A model generated the notes under the pieces. That model was not told where the DNA came from, did no database searches, and worked only from the letters and a program-made list of their open reading frames with translations. 64,000 nt of DNA, taken from positions 124,001 through 188,000 of the forward strand of contig JAWSVK010000010.1 of NCBI GenBank assembly GCA_033851955.1. Reading direction: 5' to 3'. Below are positions 16,148 through 25,447 of the stretch, piece after piece. Numbering within the stretch: the first letter of the stretch is position 1; every line of letters begins with the position of its first letter. A program made the translations under genes and the position numbers. Source of the DNA: Profundibacter sp033851955. Lineage in GTDB: Bacteria > Pseudomonadota > Alphaproteobacteria > Rhodobacterales > Rhodobacteraceae.

Positions 16148-16855
16148 ATGCACATTGCAATTTTGATGACCAACACGGACGAAAGCGACTTTGCCGACCA
16201 GCACCCAAAGGATGGCGAAAAGTGGCGTGCGTTGTTGTCGCCCTTAGACACTGATTGCATCCTTAGCGTCTATGCTGTGAAAGACGGCGAATTTCCCGAC
16301 CGCGCCTTAAGTGATTTCGACGGGTTGATCGTGACGGGCAGTCCGGCGTCCGTATTAGAAGACGCGGCATGGCACCAACAACTGGCCGAGACCATCCGAC
16401 AAGCCTATGCCGACAAGGTGCCGCTGTTCGGCGCCTGTTATGGGCACCAGGCAATTGCCTTGGCGCTGGGTGGTGAAATTGGCACCAACGCGCAAGGCTG
16501 GTCCTTTGGCACAACTGACACAGACGTCCACACGCCACCACCTTGGATGGATGGCTTCACGGGCCCGATCATCGTGCACACCGCCCATGAAGAACAAGTT
16601 AGCCTACTGCCGCCAAACGCCCAAACCTACATGGGTCGGAGCGATTGCCCAATTGGCGGCTTTACCATTGGCACCCACGTTTTCACAACGCAGTACCACC
16701 CAGAAATAGACACCGATTTCATGACGGCCCTGATTGACGAACTGGACGGGGTAAAACCCGCAGCGGTAATAAAGGCCGCCCGCGCCAGCATGACCCAAAC
16801 GCCGCAAAATGCGCTGTTCGCAAAATGGATCATGCAGTTTTTCGCACAAATATAA
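16148..16855 (+). CDS. Class I glutamine amidotransferase-like protein
   Basis: 235 residues with the full triad of a class I amidotransferase: nucleophile C97 in FGACYGHQ, and H184 and E186 in QYHPEID. Family members acting on their own include PuuD-type gamma-glutamyl hydrolases and the TdnT/AtdA2-type proteins of aniline operons. It faces the P450/ligase/ferredoxin run across an 88-bp shared promoter region, suggesting shared control. A hydrolase that removes a gamma-glutamyl group after oxidation fits the set. GMP-synthase-like domains of unknown role are the alternative. Confidence 0.85.
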   Translation: MHIAILMTNTDESDFADQHPKDGEKWRALLSPLDTDCILSVYAVKDGEFPDRALSDFDGLIVTGSPASVLEDAAWHQQLAETIRQAYADKVPLFGACYGHQAIALALGGEIGTNAQGWSFGTTDTDVHTPPPWMDGFTGPIIVHTAHEEQVSLLPPNAQTYMGRSDCPIGGFTIGTHVFTTQYHPEIDTDFMTALIDELDGVKPAAVIKAARASMTQTPQNALFAKWIMQFFAQI

Positions 16856-17081
16856 GCCGCATGTGCGCGGGCCCCGCCACTTAAGGGGTCGTCTTGCCGC
16901 TTTGGCTTGTATGGTCTACCCGACAAAAAGCTCTCGCCGCGCTTCGCTAGATGAGACAATTTAAAGCCATTCAGCGGCTCGCCCTGTTCAGACGAGTATT
17001 GAACAGTTTGAGGTAAAGGCGTCACAACTTTGCCCAACTTCCAGCATAGATTATAGGCAAGCCACAATAAGGAAAAATCCT

Positions 17082-18785
17082 TTGTACAATACCTTTGCCC
17101 GCGCCGCGATCTTTGCCGCCCTGCTTGGCGCCACGCCAGCGGGAGCAAAAGATCTGGTAACACCTGCTGACAGTCTACTGATGAAAGATATGCTCTCAGT
17201 CACCTATGGAGCCGAGCCTTTTGAAGCTTCCGTACCAAGGTATCTAGCGATGTTTCGCCAAAATAACTTGGATGGCGAGCCGGGGTATTCAGCACGCGAT
17301 AGGGAAATGCAAATGCTGGCTTGGCTGGCAAAGGTTCGGGCGGGTCTGTTTGAGGATTTCTTCCTTGAAGATATTGATGGCAATATGGTTATCACAACAG
17401 ACGAGATGCGCGTGCGCCTGACCTTCGAGGCCTACAACTACACTCATCCCGGATTTAGCAGCCCGCCCACCATTAAAGATGTTGAGCGCTACATTGCGCA
17501 AAAAACCAATGCCAAGCTAAGGAACGATCTGGACGGTGATGGCGCCCTCTCTTTTGATGAAATGCGTGTCGTCCACCGCGACCTTGTCGAGAATGCCCGC
17601 CCTCGTTTTCGCCCACCCCACATGGCCCCCAGCTTGCAGCATGACACTGACGCCGACGGCATCATCTCAGAGGACGAGCTTTTGCGCCTTGCACGGCGCA
17701 TCTACGATGCCTTTGATGCTGATGGTAATGAGCGTATTTCTCCCCAAGAACGTGTTGCGGCAGGGCAGATCATAAAGTCCCCGCCGCGCTTCATGCTGTC
17801 GCTGCCAAACAAGGAAACGCCGACGTGCGTATTTCCTGATTTTGACCCTGCGTTGGGGTACCACGTCATTGGTGGATATGATGGGGCAGCGATGACCGAT
17901 GTCTATTTCGACGACACACTCAACCCCGTAGAAATGGTCGCTATTCAAGTGCCAACGGTAGGCGCCTCCTTCAATTTGATTGCAAGCTTTCGAGATCAAA
18001 CCATCCTGCAAATCGATGATCCTGCTGGGCGCGTTAGAACAATCTACGGCACCCGCGGGTCAATCGGCGTCGTAGGTGCGCCCTCAGCAAAGCTCGTGCA
18101 AACCGACATTTCCTGCCACCTGCCGCTTTGGAAGCCAAGCAATTCCAAAAACCCGAACCCCACAGTTTTTTACACGGCAATCCTGAAACGCCCGCCAATT
18201 TCGATCATTCGGGATTATACCGTTGGGATTGTTGATCTTGGATTGGGAACAAATGCCGACCGCAAGCGGTTTTCGGATTCCATCGGCATTGACATCATCG
18301 GTAAACAAGGCTCGCTTTGGACCCATTTCCTGCGCTTCAACCCTGGGGGTCTGGTTCAACTTGATCCTACAAAGGTCAGTTATTCCGGTACGGTTTCAAA
18401 GCACACAATATGGCCTCAGTTCGCGGGTCTCGCCCAGCTTGTAGACTCTGGAGTTCTTCGGGTTCTACCGCGTGATGGGCAAAACAAATGGGTGAAAGGA
18501 AATCGGCGAGAAGTCCTCATCGACGGCAAACGGTTTCGACCCAATGGGGGCGACACTGCCATCCTCAGAAACGGCTATCTTTACACCTATGAAATACCTG
18601 GCAGATGGATTGGTCGTGTCCAGCTCCAGATGCGGGTTGAAGGCGCGTTTACTTATCCCGCAGGCCTTGCAGGGGCGCATTCTGTAGCGTTCATTTTGCC
18701 CACCGACACGCCAGAACCTCAGGGGGACAAAGCCACAAGTGAGCTGTTGCTTGAGGGCGAGCTCAAAGCCGTCACCAAGCCGTGA
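17082..18785 (+). CDS. Secreted protein with four EF-hand calcium-binding loops, unknown function
   Basis: 567 residues from a TTG start that has AAGGA 6-7 nt before it. A signal peptide ends near residue 22 (AGA before KDLV). Four canonical 12-residue EF-hand loops begin at D97 (DIDGNMVITTDE), D149 (DLDGDGALSFDE), D188 (DTDADGIISEDE) and D212 (DADGNERISPQE). The remaining 340 residues form a beta-rich domain I cannot assign, with two cysteines (in PTCVFP and ISCHLP) that could pair in the periplasm. The gene stands alone between the amidotransferase and the convergent coxM, with 226 bp of non-coding DNA before it. A calcium-dependent exported enzyme or adhesin is possible; no catalytic motif is evident. 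Confidence 0.75.
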   Translation: MYNTFARAAIFAALLGATPAGAKDLVTPADSLLMKDMLSVTYGAEPFEASVPRYLAMFRQNNLDGEPGYSARDREMQMLAWLAKVRAGLFEDFFLEDIDGNMVITTDEMRVRLTFEAYNYTHPGFSSPPTIKDVERYIAQKTNAKLRNDLDGDGALSFDEMRVVHRDLVENARPRFRPPHMAPSLQHDTDADGIISEDELLRLARRIYDAFDADGNERISPQERVAAGQIIKSPPRFMLSLPNKETPTCVFPDFDPALGYHVIGGYDGAAMTDVYFDDTLNPVEMVAIQVPTVGASFNLIASFRDQTILQIDDPAGRVRTIYGTRGSIGVVGAPSAKLVQTDISCHLPLWKPSNSKNPNPTVFYTAILKRPPISIIRDYTVGIVDLGLGTNADRKRFSDSIGIDIIGKQGSLWTHFLRFNPGGLVQLDPTKVSYSGTVSKHTIWPQFAGLAQLVDSGVLRVLPRDGQNKWVKGNRREVLIDGKRFRPNGGDTAILRNGYLYTYEIPGRWIGRVQLQMRVEGAFTYPAGLAGAHSVAFILPTDTPEPQGDKATSELLLEGELKAVTKP

Positions 18786-18804
18786 TTACAGCGTCGATCA
18801 AACC

Positions 18805-18836
18805 CCGCCGCCATTCCCAACAGGATATAGCGGCGG
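18805..18836. terminator. Hairpin between convergent EF-hand gene and coxM
   Basis: CCGCCGC (18805-18811) and GCGGCGG (18830-18836) are perfect inverse complements with an 18-nt loop, in the 58 bp between two convergent genes. The run of T is poor on both strands, so it may be a weak bidirectional terminator. Confidence 0.35.
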
Positions 18837-18843
18837 AAATTTG

Positions 18844-19638
18844 TTAGGCCGCAGCCACTGCGCGTTTGGCCATCACACCGATCAGATGCGCGCGATAGTC
18901 TGCCGAGCCGTGCAAGTCAGACATGATGCCATCCTCAGACGCCGCCACACCGTCAAGCGCTGCCGCCGACCAACCCGAGGCCAGCGCGGCCTCCATGTCA
19001 GACTGGCGGAAAACACCGTCATCCCCAGCCCCTGTGATCGCGACACGCACGCCGCCCGCCCCGTCAGCGACAAACACACCGACCAAAGCAAACAATGACG
19101 CTTGTTGAGCGAATTTCGCGTAGGCCGCTTTCCTTGGCGACGTGACTTTGACGGCAGTGATGATCTCACCTTCATCAAGCGCTGTGCCAAACAAGCCGTC
19201 AAAGAAATCGTCCGCCGCCATCTCTCGGTTGTTGGTCACGATGGTCGCGTTCAGCGCCAACATCGCCGCCGGATAATCCGCCGCTGGATCATTGTTGGCA
19301 ATCGAGCCGCCAATGGTTCCGACGTTGCGCACAGCAGGGTCGCCAATGTGCGACGCCAGTTCCGCCAGTGCTGGGCACAGTTTTTTCACATCTGCATTGC
19401 CCGCAACATCAGCGTGTGTTGTGGCCGCACCAATGGTCAACACGTTGCCCACCGCAGACACACCAGCCATGCCCTCAATCGAGCGGATATCCACCAGATC
19501 GCTGGGCGCTGCCAGATGTTGTTTCATGGTGGCCAGCAATGTCTGCCCGCCCGCCAAAATGGTTGCGTCATCCCCACCCGAAAGAGCGGCCACGGCGTCA
19601 GCAATCGAAGTCGCCTTATGATATTTTACCGGATACAT
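18844..19638 (-). CDS. coxM: CO-dehydrogenase-like medium subunit, FAD-binding (CoxM)
   Basis: 264 residues from the ATG at 19638, which has GGGAGG 7 nt before it. The FAD-binding signatures AGGQTLLATMK and TIGGSIANNDPAADYPAAM are those of the xanthine-oxidase-family flavoprotein subunit. The C-terminal CO_deh_flav_C domain follows from about residue 165. It passes electrons from the Fe-S subunit to its acceptor. It lies 13 bp after coxL, giving the transcribed order S-L-M, which is the order of form II clusters. Confidence 0.9.
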   Translation of the reverse strand: MYPVKYHKATSIADAVAALSGGDDATILAGGQTLLATMKQHLAAPSDLVDIRSIEGMAGVSAVGNVLTIGAATTHADVAGNADVKKLCPALAELASHIGDPAVRNVGTIGGSIANNDPAADYPAAMLALNATIVTNNREMAADDFFDGLFGTALDEGEIITAVKVTSPRKAAYAKFAQQASLFALVGVFVADGAGGVRVAITGAGDDGVFRQSDMEAALASGWSAAALDGVAASEDGIMSDLHGSADYRAHLIGVMAKRAVAAA

Positions 19639-19651
19639 ATCTAATCCTCCC

Positions 19652-22012
19652 TTACTCTGCTGCCACAGGTTTAGCGGCTTGAAGTGCGCGCCAAACGGCC
19701 TGTGGGGTTGCTGGCATCGCCAGATCATTATTGCCAATCGCGTCCGTGATCGCATTGATCACAGCCGGCGGTGAACCAATCGCGCCAGCCTCACCACAAC
19801 CCTTAACGCCCAATGGATTGTTCGGGCTTGGCGCATCCTCCATATGGCTGACATCATAGCTTGGAACATCCGCGGCCCGTGGCATGGTGTAGTCCATGTA
19901 AGACCCCGTCAACAGTTGGCCGTCATCGTCATAGATCACCTGCTCCAACATCGCTTGACCGATGCCTTGAGTGATGCCGCCGTGAACTTGGCCACCAACG
20001 ATTAGCGGATTGATGATGGTGCCAAAATCATCGGCCGCCGTGAATTTGATAATCTCGGTGACGCCGGTTTCTGGGTCCACCTCGACTTCGCAAATGAACG
20101 CGCCAGATGGGAACGAGAAATTGACCGGATCAAAGAACGCGGTTTCTTTCAGGCCCGGCTCCATTCCATCGGGCAGATTGTGCGCAATGTAGGCGGCCAA
20201 GCCAACCTCATGCCAGCCCATTGCTTTGTCGGTGCCTGCGACTTTAACTTCGCCGCCCTCGATGACGATGTCATCCTCAGATGCCTCAAGCGTGTGGGCC
20301 GCGATCTTTTTGACCTTGGCCTCTACCTTGTCCATCGCCTTGACGACCGCAGACATGCCTACAGGGGCTGAACGTGAGCCGTAGGTGCCCATGCCGAACT
20401 GCACTTTATCGGTGTCGCCATGCACAATACTCACGCTCTCGATCGGGATGTCGAACCGCTCTGCCACGATCTGCGCAAAGGTGGTTTCATGGCCTTGGCC
20501 GTGACTGTGACTACCTGTCAAAACCTCGATGCTGCCTACCGGATTGACCCGCACTTCGGCGGATTCCCACAGACCGACGCCCGCACCCAATGACCCAGCA
20601 GCTTTAGATGGCGCCAAGCCACAAGCCTCGATAAAGGTCGAGTAACCCATGCCGCGCAATTTGCCACGGCTCGCGGCCTCGGCTTTGCGCGCTGCAAAGC
20701 CCGCAACATCAGCCGATTTTTCCGCCATTCCCAGAATTTTCGGGAAATCGCCCGCGTCATAGGCCATCAAAACCGGCGTCTGATGCGGGAAGCTTTGGAT
20801 AAAGTTGATCCGGCGCAATTCAGCCGGATCCATACCCAACTCGCGCGCCGCCGTTTCCATCATCCGCTCGACCACATAGGTCGCCTCGGGACGACCAGCA
20901 CCGCGATAAGCATCCACCGGAACCGTGTTGGTATAATAGGCCCGCACGTTGCAGTGGATGTTCTGAATATTATACTGCCCAGACAGCAGCGGCGCATATA
21001 AATACGTCGGAACCGAGCTGGAAAACAGCGACATATATGCGCCCAGATTGGCCACCGTGTCGATCTTGAAACCAACGATTTTATTGTTGGCATCAAAGCC
21101 CATTTTCGCCGTCGTCACATGGTCACGCCCATGCGCATCCGTGATGAATGCCTCAGCACGGTCCGACGTCCATTTCACCGAACGGTTGGTTTTCATGGAG
21201 GCCCACAGACAGGTGATTTCCTCGGGGTAGATATAGATCTTGGCCCCGAACCCGCCACCGACATCCGGCGCGATCACACGCAGCTTGTTTTCTGGCGCAA
21301 CGTTATAAAACGCCGACAAAACCAGACGCGCGACATGCGGGTTTTGGCTGGTTGTATAGAGCGTGTAATGCTCCTCGGCATCGTCATATGTGGCGACGGC
21401 GGAACGTGGCTCCATCGGGTTTGGCGACAAGCGATTGTTCGTCAAATCAAGCGATATGATATGCACAGCCCCGGCAAGCGCCGCGTCCGTCGCGGCCTCG
21501 TCTCCAAGCTCCCAATCGTAAATCTGATTGCTCGGCGCATTCTCGTGAATTTGCGCGGCACCATCTGTCATCGCATTCATCACATGCGCAACGACCGGCA
21601 GCATTTCATAATCCACCTCAACAGCCTCGGCCGCGATGCGGGCCAGACTTTGCGTTTCAGCAATTACGACCGCCACCGCATCCCCGACATAGCGCACTTT
21701 TTCGGTGGCCAGCGCCGACCAAGCACCCATGTTCATCGGACTGCCATCCTTTGAGTTCACGGCCCAGCCGCAAATGATGTTGCCAATGCCATCACCCGTC
21801 AGTTGATGGCCGTTTAAAACCTCGATCACCCCGTCCATGGCAAGGGCCGCACTTGCATCAATGCCTTTGACAGTGGCATGGGCATGCGGACTGCGCACAA
21901 AGGCCGCATAGGCCTGATTGTCTTTGCGAATATCGTCGGTATATTTGCCTTTACCGGTGGTGAAACGCTTGTCCTCTTTGCGTTTGACCGAGGCTCCAAT
22001 TCCTGAACTCAT
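19652..22012 (-). CDS. coxL: CO-dehydrogenase-like large molybdenum subunit, form II (CoxL)
   Basis: 786 residues of the xanthine-oxidase family, starting at the ATG at 22012 (MSSGIGASVKR) behind GGGAG. The active-site loop reads AYRGAGR at residues 368-374. That is the form II signature; true CO oxidisers (form I) have AYRCSFR with the copper-binding cysteine, absent here. The molybdenum-coordinating glutamate is present in KGCGEAGAIGSPP. The natural substrate of form II enzymes is not settled, and CO oxidation should not be assumed. Length is normal. Confidence 0.93.
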   Translation of the reverse strand: MSSGIGASVKRKEDKRFTTGKGKYTDDIRKDNQAYAAFVRSPHAHATVKGIDASAALAMDGVIEVLNGHQLTGDGIGNIICGWAVNSKDGSPMNMGAWSALATEKVRYVGDAVAVVIAETQSLARIAAEAVEVDYEMLPVVAHVMNAMTDGAAQIHENAPSNQIYDWELGDEAATDAALAGAVHIISLDLTNNRLSPNPMEPRSAVATYDDAEEHYTLYTTSQNPHVARLVLSAFYNVAPENKLRVIAPDVGGGFGAKIYIYPEEITCLWASMKTNRSVKWTSDRAEAFITDAHGRDHVTTAKMGFDANNKIVGFKIDTVANLGAYMSLFSSSVPTYLYAPLLSGQYNIQNIHCNVRAYYTNTVPVDAYRGAGRPEATYVVERMMETAARELGMDPAELRRINFIQSFPHQTPVLMAYDAGDFPKILGMAEKSADVAGFAARKAEAASRGKLRGMGYSTFIEACGLAPSKAAGSLGAGVGLWESAEVRVNPVGSIEVLTGSHSHGQGHETTFAQIVAERFDIPIESVSIVHGDTDKVQFGMGTYGSRSAPVGMSAVVKAMDKVEAKVKKIAAHTLEASEDDIVIEGGEVKVAGTDKAMGWHEVGLAAYIAHNLPDGMEPGLKETAFFDPVNFSFPSGAFICEVEVDPETGVTEIIKFTAADDFGTIINPLIVGGQVHGGITQGIGQAMLEQVIYDDDGQLLTGSYMDYTMPRAADVPSYDVSHMEDAPSPNNPLGVKGCGEAGAIGSPPAVINAITDAIGNNDLAMPATPQAVWRALQAAKPVAAE

Positions 22013-22083
22013 CTTCAATCTCCCTGTTGTGGCCGCGTGATCCAAACTGCCCAAAATCATGGGCGTGGTTCACAGCGCGCCAA

Positions 22084-22554
22084 TCACATTTTTGTGGCCG
22101 CATCCTCGATGGACTTCACAATATTATGGTAGCCCGTGCAGCGGCAGATATTGCCCTCTAACTCGTCGCGAATAGCGTCAGACGTCAGCGTTTTACCAGC
22201 CGCCTTATAGCGCTCGACCATGTCGATGCCGGTCATAATCATACCTGGCGTACAGAACCCGCATTGCAGGCCATGATTGTCGTTGAATGCTTTTTGCATC
22301 GGGTGCAGCTCGCCATTAGCAACGCCCTCGATGGTCTTTACATTGGCCCCGTCCAGCGACGCCGCCAAGGTCGAGCAACTCTTTACAGGTTTGCCATTGA
22401 TATGCACAACACATGCGCCACATTGGCTGGTGTCACAACCGACATGGGTGCCGGTCAAGCGCAGATTTTCGCGCAAAAATTCTGACAATAGCGTCTGATC
22501 GGGGACGTCCCCGCTGACCGCCTTGCCGTTTACTGTCATATTAATCGTTGTCAT
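22084..22554 (-). CDS. coxS: CO-dehydrogenase-like small [2Fe-2S] subunit (CoxS)
   Basis: 156 residues starting at the ATG at 22554 behind GGGAGG. The plant-type cluster motif is in HVGCDTSQCGACVVH, with a further cysteine in KSCSTLA. The second cluster motif is CGFCTPGM followed by GNICRCTGYHNI, together binding two [2Fe-2S] centres. Length is normal. It precedes coxL by 71 bp. Confidence 0.93.
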   Translation of the reverse strand: MTTINMTVNGKAVSGDVPDQTLLSEFLRENLRLTGTHVGCDTSQCGACVVHINGKPVKSCSTLAASLDGANVKTIEGVANGELHPMQKAFNDNHGLQCGFCTPGMIMTGIDMVERYKAAGKTLTSDAIRDELEGNICRCTGYHNIVKSIEDAATKM

Positions 22555-22618
22555 TTGGTCCTCCCTGACCGACGAACCTCCCAGCCCGCACATTGAGTAA
22601 CGACCCGTTTGGTTAATC

Positions 22619-23071
22619 CTACTCTGGGTCCTCATCACTTAAATATTCGTGGAAATTATCGAAAAACTTGTTGGCCAATTTCTTGGCCGTTGAATCTATC
22701 AAACGACTGCCCAACTGGGCAATTTTACCCCCCACATTGGCATGTGCCGTGAAATTCAAAATGGTGCCTTCGCCATCCTCGGTCAACGCCACATCGGCAT
22801 GACCTTTGGCAAATCCGGCAATCCCACCGCTGCCTTCACCCTGAATGGTGTAGCCGGCGGGGCCGTCGATGTTGACCAGCTCGACCTCGCCTTTGAATTT
22901 AGCCTTTACAGGTCCGATTTTCAAAACAACTTTGGCGTTCATTTCGGTGTCTGACGTTTTCTCCAACTCTTGGCAGCCCGGTATGCAAGCCTTCAACACC
23001 TCGGCGTCGTTCAACGCAGCCCAAACCACTTCGCGCGGTGCCGCAATCTGATACTCGCCTGTCATATCCAT
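22619..23071 (-). CDS. coxG: CoxG/SRPBCC-domain carbon monoxide dehydrogenase accessory protein
   Basis: 150 residues of the SRPBCC (START-like) fold, with the CoxG hallmark N-terminus MTGEYQIAAPREVVWAALND and IPGCQELE. CoxG-type proteins are thought to bind quinones or help link the hydroxylase to the membrane, though this one lacks the C-terminal hydrophobic tail of the longer type. It stands directly before coxS on the same strand, so its product is probably made with the enzyme. The start is the ATG giving MDMTGEY. Confidence 0.85.
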   Translation of the reverse strand: MDMTGEYQIAAPREVVWAALNDAEVLKACIPGCQELEKTSDTEMNAKVVLKIGPVKAKFKGEVELVNIDGPAGYTIQGEGSGGIAGFAKGHADVALTEDGEGTILNFTAHANVGGKIAQLGSRLIDSTAKKLANKFFDNFHEYLSDEDPE

Positions 23072-23161
23072 ATAAAATATCCCAATCTTTCAATGTTATG
23101 AACACCCATCATACCGCTGCATCGATTCGAAGCAAGCACCTTGGTTTCCAACCTTTTTCCT

Positions 23162-24388
23162 TCACAGCATGCGCATCAATCGCTCTTTTTCACCTGCTCC
23201 GTTCAGGGTTTGCCCCAGTTCAGAGAGCGAGTTCAGCGAGTGACAACCATAGAAGCTGTCGACCTTAGGTAGGATGGCGCGAATGCCTTGCGCCTTGGGA
23301 CTAAAGGCTTCCCAACGCAGCAACGGATTAAGCCAAATCAGCCTGTGGCAGGACAGTGACAACCGCTCGACTTCGCGCTCCAGTTGCCGTGCATCTCCGC
23401 GTTCCAACCCGTCCGTAATCAGCAACACTACCGCACCTTGCCCCAACACACGTCGCGACCAGTCACGGTTAAACCGATGCAACGCCGCGCCGATCCGCGT
23501 GCCGCCCTGCCAATCCGGTGCGTCCTGCCCCGCCGCCGCCAACGCTTGATCAACGTCTTTTAGGTGCAACGCCCGTGTGACGTTGCTAAGCTGGGTGCCA
23601 AAGGTGAAGCCGTGCACCTTGCCCCAATCAGGGTTCGGCGCCCAAATCAGCGCGTGTAGGAAATGCATCATCATCCGTGAATAGGCCGTCATAGACCCTG
23701 AAATATCGCAGATCGTCACAAGGTTTGGCGGCCGCATACGTGGTTTTTTCAGCAGCATCCGGTCGATCTCGCCGCCCTTGCGCATAGACCTGCGCATCAC
23801 GGCGCGGATATCGGGTTTGCTGCCCTGAACAGCGCTGACATATCGGCGGGTTTTGAGCGGCGCGAGCGGCAGGCGCAATGCTTTGATCGCCGCCACGGCC
23901 TGAACCATTTCGGCGGCTGACATCTGCTCAAAATCCATCGCTCGCAACACCTCGTCATCCGAGCCGCTAAACTGCGCATCCAGTTCGACCTCTTCGCGTT
24001 CGGGCGCTTGCCGTTCACGCTCTTGATCATCCATCAACGCCTCGGCCGCACGACGCTCGGCGACCTTTGGGTTTTGATCCTCATCGGCCCCGAGTGCCTG
24101 CACCAAAGGCAGCATCATTTTCAACATTCGTTCCAAATATTCAGGATCGCGCCAAAAGAAATTGAACACCTGATGATAGGTTTCCAAATGCTCTGGTCGC
24201 GTGATCAGCGTAGCCCGCAGCGCGTGATAAAAATCACCCCGTTTGGTGAACCCCGCCCGCTCGACCGCCTCAATTGCGTTTTGCACCTGCGAAGTGCCAA
24301 CCGTGACGCCAGCCTTGCGCAAAGCCCGCGCAAAATGCACGATATTCTCAACCAACCGCCCGTCCGTTTTAGGTAAGACGACCGCCAT
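23162..24388 (-). CDS. coxE: CoxE, von Willebrand factor A domain protein
   Basis: 408 residues. The C-terminal half is a VWA domain with the metal-ion-dependent adhesion motif DISGS in VTICDISGSMTAYSR. It pairs with the MoxR-type ATPase CoxD, whose stop lies 2 bp from this start. In Oligotropha-type cox clusters CoxD and CoxE are needed to build the molybdenum active site, including cluster assembly in form I. Because the form II enzyme here has no copper-binding cysteine, the task of the pair is an open question. Confidence 0.88.
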   Translation of the reverse strand: MAVVLPKTDGRLVENIVHFARALRKAGVTVGTSQVQNAIEAVERAGFTKRGDFYHALRATLITRPEHLETYHQVFNFFWRDPEYLERMLKMMLPLVQALGADEDQNPKVAERRAAEALMDDQERERQAPEREEVELDAQFSGSDDEVLRAMDFEQMSAAEMVQAVAAIKALRLPLAPLKTRRYVSAVQGSKPDIRAVMRRSMRKGGEIDRMLLKKPRMRPPNLVTICDISGSMTAYSRMMMHFLHALIWAPNPDWGKVHGFTFGTQLSNVTRALHLKDVDQALAAAGQDAPDWQGGTRIGAALHRFNRDWSRRVLGQGAVVLLITDGLERGDARQLEREVERLSLSCHRLIWLNPLLRWEAFSPKAQGIRAILPKVDSFYGCHSLNSLSELGQTLNGAGEKERLMRML

Positions 24389-24390
24389 GA

Positions 24391-25305
24391 TCAGACCATC
24401 TGCGCAATATCAGCCCGCGCATCATCCAAAATACGTGACGCCTCGGAGCCCGCTATTTTGGCAATGTCATCCTGATATTTCAAAACAGCCCCCAAGGTAT
24501 CTGACACCATTTCGGGCGACAGCGAAACAGCGTCCAGCGCGATCAAACAACGCGCCCAATCCACGGTTTCCGCAACGCCGGGGTTTTTGAACAGGTCCTG
24601 CCCACGCAATCGCTGCACAAAGGCGACGATTTCCGAGGATAGGTTGGCGGCGCATTCAGGCACCCTCTGGCGCAAAATTTCCACCTCTCGCTCATGATTT
24701 GGGTAATCGACCCAATGATACAGGCAGCGCCGTTTCAGCGCGTCATGCACCTCGCGGGTGCGATTCGATGTCAGAATTACAATCGGTGGCTCTGGTGCCC
24801 GAACCGTGCCCAATTCGGGGATCGTGACCTGAAAATCCGACAGCGCCTCCAGTAAAAATGCCTCAAACGGCTCGTCCGTGCGATCCACCTCGTCGATCAA
24901 CAACACGGGCGGGCCCTCGGTATATGTCTCCATCGCCTCAAGCAACGGACGGCGGATCAGGTACTCCTCGGAAAACAGCTCGTTTTTTAACGCGCTCCGA
25001 TCCGCCGCCCCTGAGGCCTCGGCGGTGCGAATAGCAATCATCTGCGCGGCAAAGTTCCACTCATAAATTGCTGACGCCGCATCCAACCCTTCGTAGCATT
25101 GCAACCGGATCAACTTGCGCCCAAGTGCATTCGCTATGGCTTTGGCAATCTCGGTCTTGCCAACCCCGGCCTCCCCCTCAAGGAACAGCGGTTTGCCAAG
25201 GCTCAGCGACAAAAACGCGACTGTTCCTAGCCCACGATTGCAAATGTAGTTCTGCGTCGCAAGCAGGTCGATCGTGTCGTTAATACTGGCTGGTGGCTGG
25301 ATCAT
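24391..25305 (-). CDS. coxD: CoxD, MoxR-family AAA+ ATPase
   Basis: 304 residues with Walker A GEAGVGKTEIAKA near 43-55, Walker B VLLIDEVDR near 135, and sensor segment ILTSNRTREVHDALKRRC. MoxR ATPases work with VWA proteins as chaperones for metalloenzyme maturation. It is the first gene of the minus-strand cox run, divergent from the xdhC-like gene across 142 bp. Confidence 0.9.
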   Translation of the reverse strand: MIQPPASINDTIDLLATQNYICNRGLGTVAFLSLSLGKPLFLEGEAGVGKTEIAKAIANALGRKLIRLQCYEGLDAASAIYEWNFAAQMIAIRTAEASGAADRSALKNELFSEEYLIRRPLLEAMETYTEGPPVLLIDEVDRTDEPFEAFLLEALSDFQVTIPELGTVRAPEPPIVILTSNRTREVHDALKRRCLYHWVDYPNHEREVEILRQRVPECAANLSSEIVAFVQRLRGQDLFKNPGVAETVDWARCLIALDAVSLSPEMVSDTLGAVLKYQDDIAKIAGSEASRILDDARADIAQMV

Positions 25306-25383
25306 ATCGTGTCTGAAACCTTGAATAATGTGTGTTCACGCGTTACCTCAGGTTGTCGATACAGCCCGATATGGTCAAGCCCC

Positions 25384-25411
25384 TTGCCGATCCATTTCAT
25401 CCGCCTATGAT
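25384..25411 (+). promoter_or_regulatory. Sigma-70-type promoter before the xdhC-like gene
   Basis: TTGCCG (25384-25389), 16-bp spacer, TATGAT (25406-25411). The predicted start near 25418 gives a 30-nt leader to the ATG at 25448. It supports that ATG over the longer reading frame opening at 25328, which would begin upstream of the promoter. Confidence 0.5.
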
Positions 25412-25447
25412 CAAATTTCCGAATATTTTTTGCGACGGGTTGCCTTG

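Noticed and set aside
16060..16260. 67-residue N-terminal extension of the P450 with a hydrophobic stretch
   Set aside because: It would overlap the start of the divergent amidotransferase; the extension is antisense coding and AGGAG supports the ATG at 16059.
18844..25305. Calling the cox cluster an aerobic CO dehydrogenase
   Set aside because: CoxL has AYRGAGR, not AYRCSFR; the copper-ligand cysteine of true CO oxidisers is missing, so only 'CO-dehydrogenase-like, form II' is supported.
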